A stretch of 64,000 bases of DNA from contig JAFKAC010000031.1 in the NCBI GenBank assembly GCA_025766275.1, forward strand, positions 310,001-374,000. Direction: 5' to 3'. This document shows positions 27,296 to 39,113 of this stretch, in pieces (within the stretch, counting starts at the first letter, position 1; each line of letters begins with the position of its first letter). The notes under the pieces are model-generated. The model was not told where the DNA came from, searched no databases, and worked only from the letters and a program-made list of their open reading frames with translations. Position numbers and translations under genes: made by a program. This stretch comes from Lactarius indigo. Lineage: Eukaryota > Basidiomycota > Agaricomycetes > Russulales > Russulaceae.

Positions 27296-28178
27296 TGAAA
27301 GATAGTGACGTCGCACTGTATGAAACAACTGGCCAAATCAAATGACGAAATTTCAAAGAAAAAGAAGAAGTTAGCAGACCCTGCTAATCCTGTGACCGAC
27401 TTGAAGTTGAGGCGAGAGTCTGTTGGGGACGTTGAGCCTGCTCGGCGCTCAGTCTGTGATGGATGTCCTAAAGCGGGCCGAACGAGCGGGCCGAACGGAT
27501 GGGCGCGGCGCTAGCGCCAACGCGCCACTGATAGTGGCTGGAAAACAGAGACCGTGACAACTTGAAAACACTCGAACTTGAACCTTGACTTTGAAGGTCG
27601 AAACTTCGCCAAGTACTACTCTCGCTGCTGTTCGCCCTTAATGTTTGGTGCATAGCGCCCTGCTACCGCCCTATGCTAGTGACAGCTCCTGGATGTTGGT
27701 GACAGCGGCGCAGCGCCTCATAACTAAGAACTCAGCACTGTACTCGCCAAGACGCAAAACCTATGGTCTCGGGGGGATCGTCACCGGGTATAATCAGTCA
27801 TCTGCGGGCGCCTTACATCACTACAATAGTCATGACATAGAGCGCCCATACTGTCTAGATGCTACTGTCGTTGGACATCGTACTGAGTCTCGTCAATCAC
27901 CAGTCATCAGATAATCTCACTAATGTGGACTCGGCCTTCTTCTTCCTGAAAATATACTGGCTTGGCGAGATGTTTCTGTGCCGCGATGTACGATGTCACC
28001 GCATGCTGACTCCCCATACCGCACGCTCTTCTCAGACCTACTGTTCATCTATCTTCTTTCGGGGGTTTATTTGGTTGCTCTTGTACAGAATGCTCGAGAT
28101 ATAAAAGCTCAAAGAATAAGGGAGCATTCACATCGCCAACCCACCATCCAACGCACATTCTCGAATCACATCCTCACA
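27296..28178. other. Upstream region of cerato-platanin copy 1
   Basis: From about 27480 the sequence resembles the regions ahead of cerato-platanin copies 2 and 4 (about 30170-30830 and 40360-41036), including a G-C-rich block with gccactgat near 27525 and a Y-rich leader before the ATG. A TATA-like ATATAAAAG lies near 28099. Confidence 0.55.
28099..28106 (+). promoter_or_regulatory. TATA box, cerato-platanin copy 1
   Basis: ATATAAAA about 75-80 bp before the ATG, embedded in the same gctcgagatataaaagctc context as copy 2. Confidence 0.55.
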
Positions 28179-28596
28179 ATGAAGCTCACTTCTACCATCG
28201 TCTCTCTCGCGGCACTCTTTTCCGTCGCATTTGCGGACAACTGTCCGCTACAACACTTTCTACGACAACGCCTCGACTTCGCTGAACAACGTTGCGTGTT
28301 CCAACGGTGAAAACGGCTTAATCACCAAGGGATACACGACCCTCGGTTCACTGCCCACATTCCCAAACATTGCGGTGTCTACGCCGTCGGGGGTTGGAAC
28401 TCTCCGCAATGTGGATCGTGCTGGAGGTTAACGTACAAGGGAAAATCGATCTACGTTACCGCCATCGACACGATCTTCGACGGCTTCCAACTCTCACTTG
28501 GGGGCATGAACGCCCTTACGAATGGGAAAGCGCGGGTACTTGACCGAGTCGATGCTAAGGCCACGCAAGTTGACTGCGTGGCACTGCGGGCTTTGA
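28179..28596 (+). pseudogene. Cerato-platanin-like protein, copy 1, frame broken
   Basis: Same subfamily as copies 2, 4 and 6. The signal peptide is present, but an extra base right after the A-D at its cleavage site shifts the frame, and a missing G near 28365 shifts it again; the last codons are also out of frame. Cerato-platanins are small secreted proteins with a double-psi beta-barrel and two disulfides, known as surface-active, plant-defence-eliciting proteins. The four cysteine codons can still be found, in changing frames. Most likely a pseudogene; part of the damage could be sequence error. Confidence 0.75.
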
Positions 28597-30831
28597 GCCT
28601 TTCAGAGGTGTGTGGCCATTACACTCGGCTTTAAGGTCCATCTGAATGTATTTTTGAAGATCCGTGTCTTTCGTGAAGAAGTTTGGACCGTGGAATTTTC
28701 CGAATTATGACTTATGTTGTCAGTTGTTGCGTAGTACAGACAGAAAGTTTTGTTAGTGTTAAATGCTTGTTCAATGTATTGCTGTGTTACATGAGCGAGA
28801 TTCCGTGAACCGCTGGCAGGATATTTGAACTCAAGATACACCTCAATCATGACGATTACCGAAGGTGGTACTCCACTATGTTAGGCTATTAATAAGCTAC
28901 CTGCACTTGTTAGCCTGAGACGTGGGGTACTTCGGTGCTATTTCAGCACGTTGAGAACCTTCTATAAGCAGGGTCTATCAGTGGCCTTCGAGTCGCCGCA
29001 CCATTCTTCCACTCCAGCCTCAATGCAATTAAGGACATTAGGTTTCTGAATACCTCCACTGTTTGGATATAGTATATCTTCACATTTCCCGGACAGAGCC
29101 CAAGGATGATCTTGAAATCGGGGCAGGATCGATCGGGTGTGATTCGAACACGGTTATGGGCGATGCAGGCGTCTATCGGTGAATGGGTATTACTTTGGGG
29201 CGAATGAGCCGCCGCTGCATGTCGATTACCATCTACGAACACTTTTACTGTCCTGCCGTTGCAGCTGCAGACGAGGTGGATGCAGTGATATAGCTGTATG
29301 TGAATGACGTGCTTCAGTAAGAAAAATGCCATCAGAGGCAAAGCAAAGACCCTGCAGTGAGAAGGTGTGAACACTACACCATGTAGTACTGTGAGATCTT
29401 TGCAAGTACGTGACCAGAGCTTACGATCAGCTTTATGAATTCATTTTATGATCCGCGTCTTTCCGCGCGAGAGTTTGGATCATATTCGCTTCGTAGAAAG
29501 GTAGCCAGTCATGTATGGATCAAACAGCTTTGTCATGTCGTTGTTTGGTATTGAATATTAAGTGATATTCATCGAATGCTTAGTTGTCGACTGTGTTGTC
29601 GTATTGCGTGCATGAGAATTCCGTGAGTCGCTGGCAAGATATCCGATAAGAGCATGATCGAAGTACTGTACTTTAATCGTGTCAATGGTTGGAAAGTCTC
29701 ATCTTTGTCGAATCATTTATGCCCATCCGAGCCGTCAGTTTAGACACGAGGAATCCCAAGGCCAACGGCTCCTGTGTCAAATCAGCACGTGGCGTGTTTT
29801 CTGTAAGCAGGACTGGCTTCGGCCCTGATGTAATGGTCCTAATGGGGAGCAAGTGGTTTCGCAAGCGCCCTCTCAAGTTGTTGGGCTGTATGATATTACA
29901 CGGGGGTCTTCTTCACGCGCCGCATAGTGACACATACACCCAGACGGAGTCTACAGTAATGGCCTCGGCTCCGGTACTATGGGAGCGAAAGGCTAATTCA
30001 AGTTGACCTTTGGCTGCAATCTGAGTCGGCCCCGATCCGAATCCGCGCTGTGTTAGCTAGGCCACACCTTCATACGTCCATGATCTGCGCCGGGGTCAAC
30101 ATGCGCGAGACACAGCTGTTCCCGTCGGAAGTGAGCAACGAGCAAGGGACCATCAACGGATATCCAGGTACGGGCCGTTTGGCCGATCTAACTGGGCGAA
30201 GCGCTGGCGCCAGTCACGCGCCACCGATCATTGTGGCTCAACTTGAACCTGAATTTTGGGGATACAGCTTCTCCCACCACTCTCTTGCCCTTAATGTTTA
30301 GTGAAATGTGGCGCCCTACTGCCACCATATGACCTCCTGGGTGCTACGGACAGCGCCTCATAACTAATGAGGTCAGCGATCTTCACCAAGACGGGATACA
30401 GACACATGCCGGGGGGTCGTAACCGGGCATAGTCAACCGTCTGCGGATGGTCTGCATCATCACCATAGTCATAATATAGAGCGCCCACACAGTCCAAATG
30501 CTCCGTCTCTGACATGTCCTGTCTCGTCAATCACTGGTCGTCAGATGATCCGGCTACTCATGGAGACTTGGTCCTCTTCTGGTGATGCTGTACTACCGCC
30601 TGACTCTCTCCGGGCTGGTAGGATGTTCTGTGTCTCAACATGCGGTGCCACCTCGGGCCCACCACACGCTTTCCTCATACCTACCGGTTCTCTCTCTTGC
30701 TTTAGGGTCTTATTTGGCCGCTCTTGCACAGGTTCTCGTAGGGTGCTCGAGATATAAAAGCTCAAGACGAAGGGAACACTATCATCACCAACCTATCAGC
30801 CAAACCACACACTCTAATCACATTCTCACCT
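28597..30831. other. Cerato-platanin spacer with relic flanks
   Basis: About 29190-29380 resembles 38270-38430 (upstream of copy 3), and about 29400-29700 resembles the 3' flank of copy 3 (39540-39850), yet no coding part lies between them. This looks like the scar of a deleted copy. From about 30170 the promoter unit of copy 2 begins. Confidence 0.5.
30752..30759 (+). promoter_or_regulatory. TATA box, cerato-platanin copy 2
   Basis: ATATAAAA about 75 bp upstream of the ATG at 30832. Confidence 0.6.
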
Positions 30832-31245
30832 ATGAAGCTCACTTCCACTCTCATCTCTCTCGCGGCACTCTTCTCCGTCGCATCTGCGGACACTGTCCGT
30901 TTCAACACCTTTTACGACAACGCCTCGACTTCGATGAACAATGTTGCGTGTTCCAACGGTGACAACGGCTTGGTCAACAAATTCCCTACTTTCGGTTCGG
31001 TGCCCTCTTTCCCCAACATTGGTGGTGTCAGCGCTGTCAAGGGCTGGAACTCCCCAGAGTGTGGATCGTGCTGGCAGTTAACGTACGGGGGTAACACGAT
31101 CTTCGTCACCGCCATCGACACGATCTTCGACGGCTTCGACATCTCACTTAAGGCCATGAACACCCTTACGAATGGAAAAGCACAGCAACTTGACGTCATC
31201 GATGCTCAGGCCACGCAAGTTGACAAATCGAACTGCAAGCTTTGA
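30832..31245 (+). CDS. Cerato-platanin-like secreted protein, copy 2
   Basis: An uninterrupted 137-residue, intronless protein. Residues 1-19 form a signal peptide (M-K-L-T-S-T-L-I-S-L-A-A-L-F-S-V-A-S-A). The mature part carries the cerato-platanin blocks V-R-F-N-T-F-Y-D-N, F-P-N-I-G-G, C-G-S-C-W-Q-L-T-Y and A-M-N-T-L-T-N-G-K-A, and four cysteines (about residues 42, 76, 79 and 135) that form two disulfides in the family. One residue is missing near L-V-N-K-F relative to copies 4 and 6, and the C-terminus is N-C-K-L rather than Y-C-G-L. Known family role: secreted wall-associated protein that can trigger plant defence; the specific role here is unknown. The Plavaka element lies about 370 bp downstream. 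Confidence 0.9.
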   Translation: MKLTSTLISLAALFSVASADTVRFNTFYDNASTSMNNVACSNGDNGLVNKFPTFGSVPSFPNIGGVSAVKGWNSPECGSCWQLTYGGNTIFVTAIDTIFDGFDISLKAMNTLTNGKAQQLDVIDAQATQVDKSNCKL

Positions 31246-31617
31246 GCCTTCCAGAGGTATGTGACCCATACACACGGTTTTGGGCCCCATCCGAATTTTT
31301 TTTTTAAGCACCGTGTTTTTTTAGTGACGGAGGACTGAGTCAGGACCGTAGACTTTTCCGGATTATGTAGCCGGTTGCGCATGGACAGACAGTTTTATCA
31401 GTTCTTAGTGCTTGTTCAATGTAATGCTGTGTTGGATGAGCGATAATTCCATGAGCCGCCGGAAGGATATCTGAGCGTAAGTAATACTTCAGGCGGTTCC
31501 TCGCTTGCTTAAGACGCGGGGCAGTTGAATTCTATTTCAGAACGTGAAAAACCTCCTATAAGCAGGATCTGGTCGTTAAGTCACGCATCATCCTTCCACT
31601 TCAGCGCAGATATAGTG

Positions 31618-31648
31618 ACATCAGGAAAAACCTCCCGCGCTAGCGAGG
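31618..31648 (+). repeat. Left terminal inverted repeat of Plavaka element
   Basis: 31 bp, identical in inverted form to 37936-37966. Confidence 0.9.
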
Positions 31649-32101
31649 ACAAATTATCGATAATTACCAGTAATTGTCAATTATCGCACATTGCTTAGTC
31701 CCCTTGATAATTTATTGGGGACTATCTCAATTTTAATAATTTGCACCAAAATATCAGCCAGAGCGTGTATATTATGACCTGGCTACTAACAAATTGTCCA
31801 AAAGCTGTTTCAGCGTTATATGAATGTTGGGAGGATTACGAGGAGATTACGAGATAACCAAAACCAGAAAAGAGCGTCGAGAAATAAGTAATCGAACGGA
31901 ACAAAACTTTTTTTTTTTTTTCTGTTGTGTCGGGCACAAAAAAAGATCAAATGAGTGATATAGACAACGTAGCACGCGAGGGAGAAGTGGTATCAGGAAC
32001 ACTGTTAACTAGGGGGTCTGGTCAGCCCAATATTTAAATCTATACTAGCAACTCACAGTGGTACCAGCTTGAAGAGGCGTTGAAGCCTTGACAAAACAGT
32101 A

Positions 32102-34335
32102 TCATTCGTCAAGTTTGTCGAGATCGAGCTCAGCGATCGGAACACCAGTGTTCGGTTCTTGTCCGGTGGGTGTGCTACCATATCAGACCAGTCAGGGCTA
32201 CAATTTACATATAATGAAATGAAAACTTACCTCGCCAACGCATAGATGTCAGCCATCATCAGGTGAAACGCACCCTCACGCTCTTTCCGAATATGGTTTA
32301 ACGTGTTAACGTGGCCATTGTATACGTCCAAGTACGCATTTGCGGAGAATTCTGTGACTTGCTGTTCTCCTGTGCGCCACTCATAGAGTGTCGCATACAG
32401 CTAGTAGTAGATAGGGTGAGCGCAACACAAAGCCGAGAACAAAAAAAAAAAACTCACCGCAGTTGCAACTAGGGCGACCATTGCAGTTGGAACCTCATAG
32501 CTTATAATCCCTTCACGGCATTCGTACGTTGGGAAAAAATATTGAAACCGCCTGGCAAAAGACGCCGACCCTCCGGTGAAGTACATATCCCGGATAAGAG
32601 TGATGATGCGATCGTTTCGATATGGCCGCCTGCGCGCTACGAGTCCACCTGGAGCGGCCTGACAAATTATTAGAAGGGACTTGTAGAAACTTTATGACTT
32701 ACTATATGGGCATTTGGAAAAGTGTAAGTATAGCGTGACAACTGTTTCCGCACAAATTCGATGATATCCAGTGCCGAACCAAAGGCAAGGAACGCTCCCA
32801 TTGTAATGGTGTTGCAACGGTCCTTAACTTCACTTCGCATCAAGCAAATCCGAGCACGTGGCTATGAAGTGTTGTCAGCGAAGTCATGTCAGCGAAGTCA
32901 TCGTAATAAGTAAACAGCACTTACCACAGGTGTGATCTTCAACAAGTAATCTTGGTCGCGCTTAAGTCGTTCGAGAATATCCGCAGCACCAGGCTTGAGG
33001 TGATCGGCGGCAGTCAAAAGACAGTCCTTTATTAGTGTCAGCGCAACACAGACATCCGGGAACGCATTGGTGAACAACAAGGCGGCCCGAAGATTTTCGA
33101 TTGCGTCTTGTATGACAGCACGGACAATGGGACGTTGGATGGTTAGCATGAGTCGATTCGAGCCCACATTGAGTACCAGATCTGTTTCAACTGGCCAAGA
33201 GTTCGGGTCAGACGTTGAATCCTTCGGAATTGGAGCTGCAACAACTTAAGTCAGCGCGAGCCACTAGAGATTAAGAAACAAGAAATTGCTTACCCGGACT
33301 GGCGCCCTGTTGAGAAAGCCTGTCGGCGCCATCGAGAGACGAACAGGAACTCTGGCTGGTTGAACTAAGTGTGGCACCTTGTCCGGTGAACTTGTCCACG
33401 CCATTGAAAGACGCTTGGGAACTCTGGTTGGCTGAATTACCAGGTTCAGTATTACCTGGTCCAAGCCACGACGGCCGCTGTAACAGTATTTATCAGTCAG
33501 AAGGTGTTGAACGTTGTATGCTTACCTCGAGTGCCATAGACTCTGAAAACTTGTTAGGATGTTTGGTGGCGAGCTCAACTGTCGTCTCGTCTATCCAGTC
33601 TTCTTCGGCTTCTGAGCTGTCGTCGTCGTCGTCGTCGTCGTCGTCTTCCTTCTCCTTGCCGTGAGAATGAACGGTGCAATTTCCACGGTCAAGATAGGAA
33701 AGAACATGGGTGTTGTCGCCACGGCCAGGGTAGTAAGATGACGCTGAAAATTTTCGTTGTTGACTCGTGACAACATATACAAATATGATTTGTAATCAAA
33801 CAACTCACCCCGTTCCAACTCAACGCGCTTGCCTCTCACAACGGCACTGTCGCTGTGCTGCTGGTTGGCAATGGCACCACCATTGCTGGATGATTGCCGA
33901 CTTTCCATATCACTCTCACTGGGCAAGACAAGAGGCATTGGGCGACAATGTGCAGGCCCTTAGATTATAGGTGAGTATGTGCAATCGTTATCAACCGACA
34001 GTCAAGAAAGACTCACCAATGTTTCGTGCTTTCTTTGCAGGGTTGGCCACTGCTAAGGAGGTGGAGCTATGGGCATCACTTGGGGTATCGCTTTGTGCAA
34101 AGGTGCGTTTCCCGCGTGCTTATCCTAATTTGAGCAAGGTCCAATTCCGTGCAGTTCCAGGCCTACCTGGTTGCTGGACTTGGGGCTGAGTATTGGGAAC
34201 AACCTTTCGGGCGACGACTTGCTTTAGGGTACTTGTATTGGTGGGGGTAGAACTTTCAGAAGAGACTTGGTTTCCGTTCTCTGTGCCCCTATTTGCGGAC
34301 TGATCTACGTGAGACCGGCGGGTGCGTGGAGCCAT
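32102..34335 (-). CDS. DUF6532-like protein carried by the Plavaka element
   Basis: A multi-exon gene in which every junction is in phase: start ATG at 34335, introns 34119-34166, 33959-34016, 33744-33808, 33478-33525, about 33236-33293, then further short introns near 32870-32920, 32655-32700, 32400-32455 and 32175-32230, stop at 32102. The N-terminal third is polar and disordered with an aspartate run from a (GTC)n repeat. The C-terminal half has the pattern of DUF6532: R-P-I-V near 33130, N-A-F-P-D with a following basic/acidic helix, a Y-T-F-P-N-A-H block, M-Y-F-T-G-G-S-A-S-F, and the L-Y-E-W-R-T-G-E-Q-Q segment close to the end. DUF6532 function is unknown. The gene lies head to head with the transposase (235 bp between ATGs), inside the repeats, so it travels with the element. 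An accessory role in transposition is inferred. Confidence 0.75.
33619..33645 (-). repeat. (GAC)9 microsatellite coding for poly-Asp
   Basis: About nine GAC codons (read on the minus strand) inside exon 4 of the DUF6532-like gene. Confidence 0.8.
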
Positions 34336-34570
34336 TGACGAAACACAGGACTCGGACGAGGCAACAGAACGAGTGGCAAGCAGAAAAGGAGGGAAATACG
34401 ACCAGTAAAGACAGGAATTGTGTTGGCGATCCGGCCAAAGGTGCGTTTGTCTTTTATATTGAAAAACCATCGCTGATAAATACATTTCATTTGTGCTTCC
34501 TCTGCACTCAATCACCCCACTGCACCTTGTGCTCTACCGCCATCCACGCCCTTTGACAATACCCACCCTG

Positions 34571-37500
34571 ATGAATGTACCCCAGATCCGTTGTCGTGGA
34601 TGTGATAGGGTTTTCAGCCCACGCGGGCTTTCTCAGCATCTTAGCAAGCCCCAGAACGACATGTGCCATACCTCTCAGATGGCATTTTCAACGCCATCAG
34701 TGTTTCAGACGGCGCCTCGTGCAGGGACTCCAGTTGGGTTGAACTTAATTTCAGCCTTATGGGACCAGGATGATAGGTACCCCGGTGATGAACTGAGCGG
34801 TGAGTGTTGCCTAGCAATTTTGTGGCACATGCTATAGTCATGCGCTCTTCGCAGGTGGAGTCGATAACCCCCCCGAAGATGCTAGTGATGCTGGATCCAA
34901 CGCTGGCCCCACCAACACTGGGCCCAACACTGAACCCGCCACTGAACCTGCACACACTGCTGGCACTGTTGACAACGGAGATCCTGCTGACGCCACAGAT
35001 GCTGATCTACTGGAGATATTGGCAAACGAGTCATTGACTGTTACTAACCTAGAATGGGATTGCGCTGTTGGGGTACAACCACCACCTGTCGAGCTACAGC
35101 CTCCAAGATCGCCGACATTAGTACACCCCAATACTGACAACTCGGACGCCACACCCTCATTGGTCATTGACCGCTTTCCACTTGGTAGTCCAGGCGCCCC
35201 GATCCCTGACGCAGATCAAGGATTGCCGCTGTACCACTCTAGCCAAGAGACCCTTGGACCCTCTATCTGGGCTCCTTTTCACTCCCAATGTGACTGGGAG
35301 ATCGCACACTGGGCAAAGACGCGTGGGCCTACATCCTCGGCCATCACTGATCTACTTGCAATCCCAGAGGTAAGTGTCCACAAGTTAGCTATTGTGTCGC
35401 TAACACAATGCCGAAGGTTGTCAACAAGCTAGAGCTGTCATTCAGGTCAACAAAGGAGCTGAACGACATTATCGACAACAAGCTGCCTGGCCGCCCACCA
35501 TTCCGGTGCCACAGGTTTGTTATTGGAGGGGAAACCCTCGAATTTTATTACCGGGATGTTCTATCGTGTATTCGGTCTATCTACGGTGACCCTGAATTTG
35601 CACGGGAATTGCTCATCGCTCCAGAACGCCACTATATGGATCATGAGCGAACGGGCCGCGTTTACAATGAGATGCACACAGGAGATTGGTGGTGGGCAGT
35701 ACAGGTACGCTGATTGTTCTGTCATAGTTCTAGAACTGATGCGTTGAGGCAGACAACCCTCGAATCACATCGGCCAGGTGCCACTGTCATCCCAGTGATT
35801 GTTTCTTCCGACAAGACTCAATTGACGCTTTTTCGCGGGAAATCTGCATACCCTGTGTACGTCACAATTGGAAACATCCCGAAAGAGATCCGACGAAAGC
35901 CGACGCGTCGCGCCCAAATACTGGTTGCCTATATCCCAACCACCAGGCTGGTAGGGATTGCAAACAAGGCTGCTCGCCGCCGTGCAGTTGCAAATCTTTT
36001 TCACAGTTGCATGCAAGTTGTATTGGGCCCGATTGCAAGTTATGGTGAAACTGGCGTCGCAATGATGAGCGGCGATGGCATCTGGCGCCGATGCCATCCC
36101 ATTTTTGCTCTATTTGTCGGCGACTACCCTGAGCAAGCATTGGTAACATGCACATACTACGGCCGATGCCCGAAATGTCTTGCGCCACCTAACGAGTTAG
36201 GATCAAATGCTCAATTTCCTCCCCGCGATTACGACAAAGCCAGGGATGCATGCCCCCTGGCCGATAGTGATGTACGTGCATTCCACTTGGCCTGTCGTGA
36301 CGCTGGCCAGAAGCCAGTTTACCACCCATTCTGGGAGTTTCTCCCTCTTGCCAACATCTTCGTATCCATCACACCCGACATCCTACACCAGTTACTGCAA
36401 GGGGTCCTTAAGCATTTGATCGCTTGGCTAATCCGCACCTTTGGACCAGCAGTAATTGACGCGCGATGTCGATCCATACCACCTAATCACCATATCACCA
36501 TTTTCGCTAAGGGAATATCCAGCCTTGGTCGCGTATCAGGTGCAGAGCACAAAAGCATGTGCCGGCTTCTCCTTGGTCTCATTGCAGACCTTCCAGTTCC
36601 CAATGGACAAGTATCGCCACGGATTGTCACGGCTGTGCGCGCCCTCCTAGACTTCCTTTATCTTGCTCAGTTTCCGTCTCATACATCAAATACCCTCGCA
36701 TGCTTGGACGACTCGCTTTCTCGCTTTCATAACAATAAGGATGTTTTTGTCGATCTCGGAGTCCGCAAGCACTTCAACATCCCAAAAATACACAGTTTGA
36801 TTCATTACAGCTCGTCAATACGTCTCTTCGGCACAACTGACAACTATAACACAGAGCAGATGGAACGGCTTCACATCGACTTTACAAAGGACGCCTACCG
36901 TGCAACCAATCACAAGGACGAATACAGTCAAATGACCACATGGTTGGAACGCCGCGAGAAGGTACAACTCCATTCAATGTTCATCAAATGGCGGCAACAG
37001 TCCAATTGGGAAAATGTACCATCCCCAATGCAGATTGGACCTTTGCGCCCTGCTGCCCGGAGCTTGAGGATGACCCGAAACCCGACACTCAAGGCGGTGT
37101 CTTTTGACGACTTGGCCCAAAAATATGGTGCTGCCGACTTCCAGGACGCACTGGCTGATTTCATTGCTCAGACTAATCACCCCATGGCCTCTGGAGCAGC
37201 ACGCTCTACTCTGGCTGAAGACACACTTATACCGTTCCGCTCAGTTCCTGTATATCACCGAATCAAGTTTACAAACTACAATACTTCGGAGATAGTTGAC
37301 GTTGTTCATGTCCGGCCAGAACAAAAGGACACTCGTGGGCGTCCAGTACCATCACGATTTGATACTGTTCTTGTACGTGGTAAATCTCAAGACATTGTGC
37401 ATGGGAGTAATGGTGAGTTCTACCGGTATAAGGATATTTATCGCCACCTGACTGTTATGCAGGTCACCGAATAGCACAGGTTCGGGTAGTCTTTGAAATA

Positions 37501-37818
37501 CCAAGCAAGGTCATTCATGAGGTTTTCCCATCGTCGGACATCACCCTCCCCGAACATCTCGTGTATGTGGAGTGGTTCTCTCCGATTCCTGCAAACCCTG
37601 GCCCAAACCACCGTCTGTATAGAGTGACAAGACTTACACACCATGGCCAGCGGCGTGCAAGCATTATTCCTGTGGAGTCTATTCTTCGTAGTGTACATCT
37701 ATTCCCCATTTTTAGTCAGTATACTCCGGAGTGGAACACGTTCTCAGTTTTGGAGTTGTGTAACGCATTTTACATAAACCCCTTCAGTGATCGAGATAAT
37801 TACATGATATTTTCGTAG
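34571..37818 (+). CDS. Plavaka transposase
   Basis: Exons 34571-34799, 34855-35369, 35417-35704, 35753-37412 and 37463-37818 join in frame to 1015 residues, with introns of 55, 47, 48, 48 and 50 nt or so. Residues about 5-35 form a C2H2-like zinc finger (C-R-G-C, then H and C), presumably DNA binding. The Plavaka region starts around W-A-P-F-H-S-Q (exon 2) and includes L-P-G-R-P-P-F, T-G-D-W-W-W-A-V-Q, the S-S-D-K-T-Q-L-T motif (Asp about 364), a C-P-K-C zinc pair and P-D-I-L-H-Q-L (Asp about 553), then the N-Y-N-T-E-Q-M-E-R-L-H block. These fit the RNase H-like DDE/D core of the Plavaka group of fungal transposons. No stop or frame shift was seen, so it could be active. Confidence 0.9.
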
Positions 37819-37935
37819 TTAATTGGTGATAATTTATTGCCACATGAAGAGCTAGAACATTACTGGTCTTATTGCCGAAATATTGATGCGTTATCACCCT
37901 TTTCTCTATTGTCGATAATTTAGTCATGTGTTATC

Positions 37936-37966
37936 CCTCGCTAGCGCGGGAGGTTTTTCCTGATGT
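37936..37966 (-). repeat. Right terminal inverted repeat of Plavaka element
   Basis: 31 bp, exact inverted match of 31618-31648. Confidence 0.9.
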
Positions 37967-39113
37967 AAAAAGGGGCATGGAGGTTTGGAATCACGGAACG
38001 GTTTTACTGTTTGGCTATCTATCTTCGTAGTTCCCAGGAGGGTGTCGAATGACGATCCGGACATTAAGGTAGGGCCAATCAGGTGCGGTTCGGATTTGTG
38101 CCTTCATTCAGCTGGGCCATAGTACGTTTTCATCGATACGTTCCCAATTTGGGCCTTGGCATTAAGACGCGCATGATAAAGCTGCTCCTCTTTTATCCGA
38201 TGTCTCCTCCTTTTCTATGAAAAGACATGAGTAGTGCACAGCTCAGACACCATTTGGTGACAGAGCATTACTTATGTACGGGCGAGCTGCCGCTGCCGTG
38301 TCGATTGTCATCTACGAACTACCCTCGCAAGGCGAGGCAGCAGAGTAGTATACCCGTATGCAAATGATGCCTTCAACTGATATGGGTGCCATCAGAGGTA
38401 ATGCAAAACCCCGAAATGAGGTGCCGAACTTTAAATGTTGTAGTTGGTACGCTTTTATGTTCTTCCACCCAGCCCCAGTTACATGATGAATGGGACCGTG
38501 ACGATATAAGCGTCTTCCTAAAGTCTACGGTCCGTCTGGCTTCGAGTCTAATTCATAGGCCCCCAGTGCAGGCCACTACCATGGAATGACAAGATTCTGT
38601 TTCTTTTTTGTCCCTAGTGATGTGGTCTCGGAAATGGAATTACGCTAGTTGGGCTTGGTATCCTGAAATTTACTTGAAGAACGTGAATCCCAAAATTACT
38701 GTCATCCGAGAAGTGGCGTACCTGGTATTACTGCATGAACCTCAGGCTGTTTGTCACACACATGGCCCAAATGCTGCCAGCGCGTCGCAACGAGTCCCCC
38801 TAATGAGCGGTCTTCATATCCGCTAAGGGAGAGCTTGGCCTTTTTCTGGTGGTGTTGCTCCGCCGCCGCCTGACATTCTCTGAGCTTCTGTCTATTCAAC
38901 TTCCTTTTTGGTTAAACCCCGGCGAGATATGCATCCACACGATTGGGCGGAACCACCTACCATGCACATTTCACAGACCTACCGATTTTCCAGTGCGTAA
39001 CTAGGCCCCACTTGACCGCCTCGCACGGGGTCGTTCCATATAAAACCTGAAGAGTGTCTCCACAAACCCTCTACCAAAGCACCCAACGCGCATTTTTTAA
39101 TAAGATCACTGCC
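37967..39113. other. Upstream unit of cerato-platanin copy 3
   Basis: Non-coding spacer. The stretch at 38270-38430 recurs degenerately near 29190-29380, and 38085-38215 resembles 53935-54070. A TATAAAA at 39039-39045 probably drives copy 3. Confidence 0.5.
39039..39045 (+). promoter_or_regulatory. TATA box, cerato-platanin copy 3
   Basis: TATAAAA about 70 bp upstream of the ATG at 39114. Confidence 0.6.

Larger units (their letters stand above)
31618..37966. mobile_element. Plavaka-type DNA transposon with TIRs
   Basis: A 6.3-kb element bounded by 31-bp inverted repeats (left 31618-31648, right 37936-37966), both starting ACATCAGGAAAAACCTCC and ending CTAGCGAGG when read inward. Inside are two divergent, uninterrupted genes: a Plavaka transposase (+) and a DUF6532-like protein (-). 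The bases next to the repeats are AT-rich with short TTATCGATAATT-like palindromes. Flanks match cerato-platanin spacer DNA, so it inserted into the cluster. A target duplication is not clear: only the AT dinucleotide fits, if the repeat starts at CAGG. Both genes and both ends look complete, so the copy may be recent or active. Confidence 0.88.

Noticed and set aside
28231..28431. A non-ATG start giving the mature part of cerato-platanin copy 1
   Set aside because: It would start at TTG inside the signal peptide region and give no secretion signal; a frame break is simpler.
31905..31930. A T-run in the Plavaka element as another poly(A)-type insertion
   Set aside because: No flanking direct repeat could be found.
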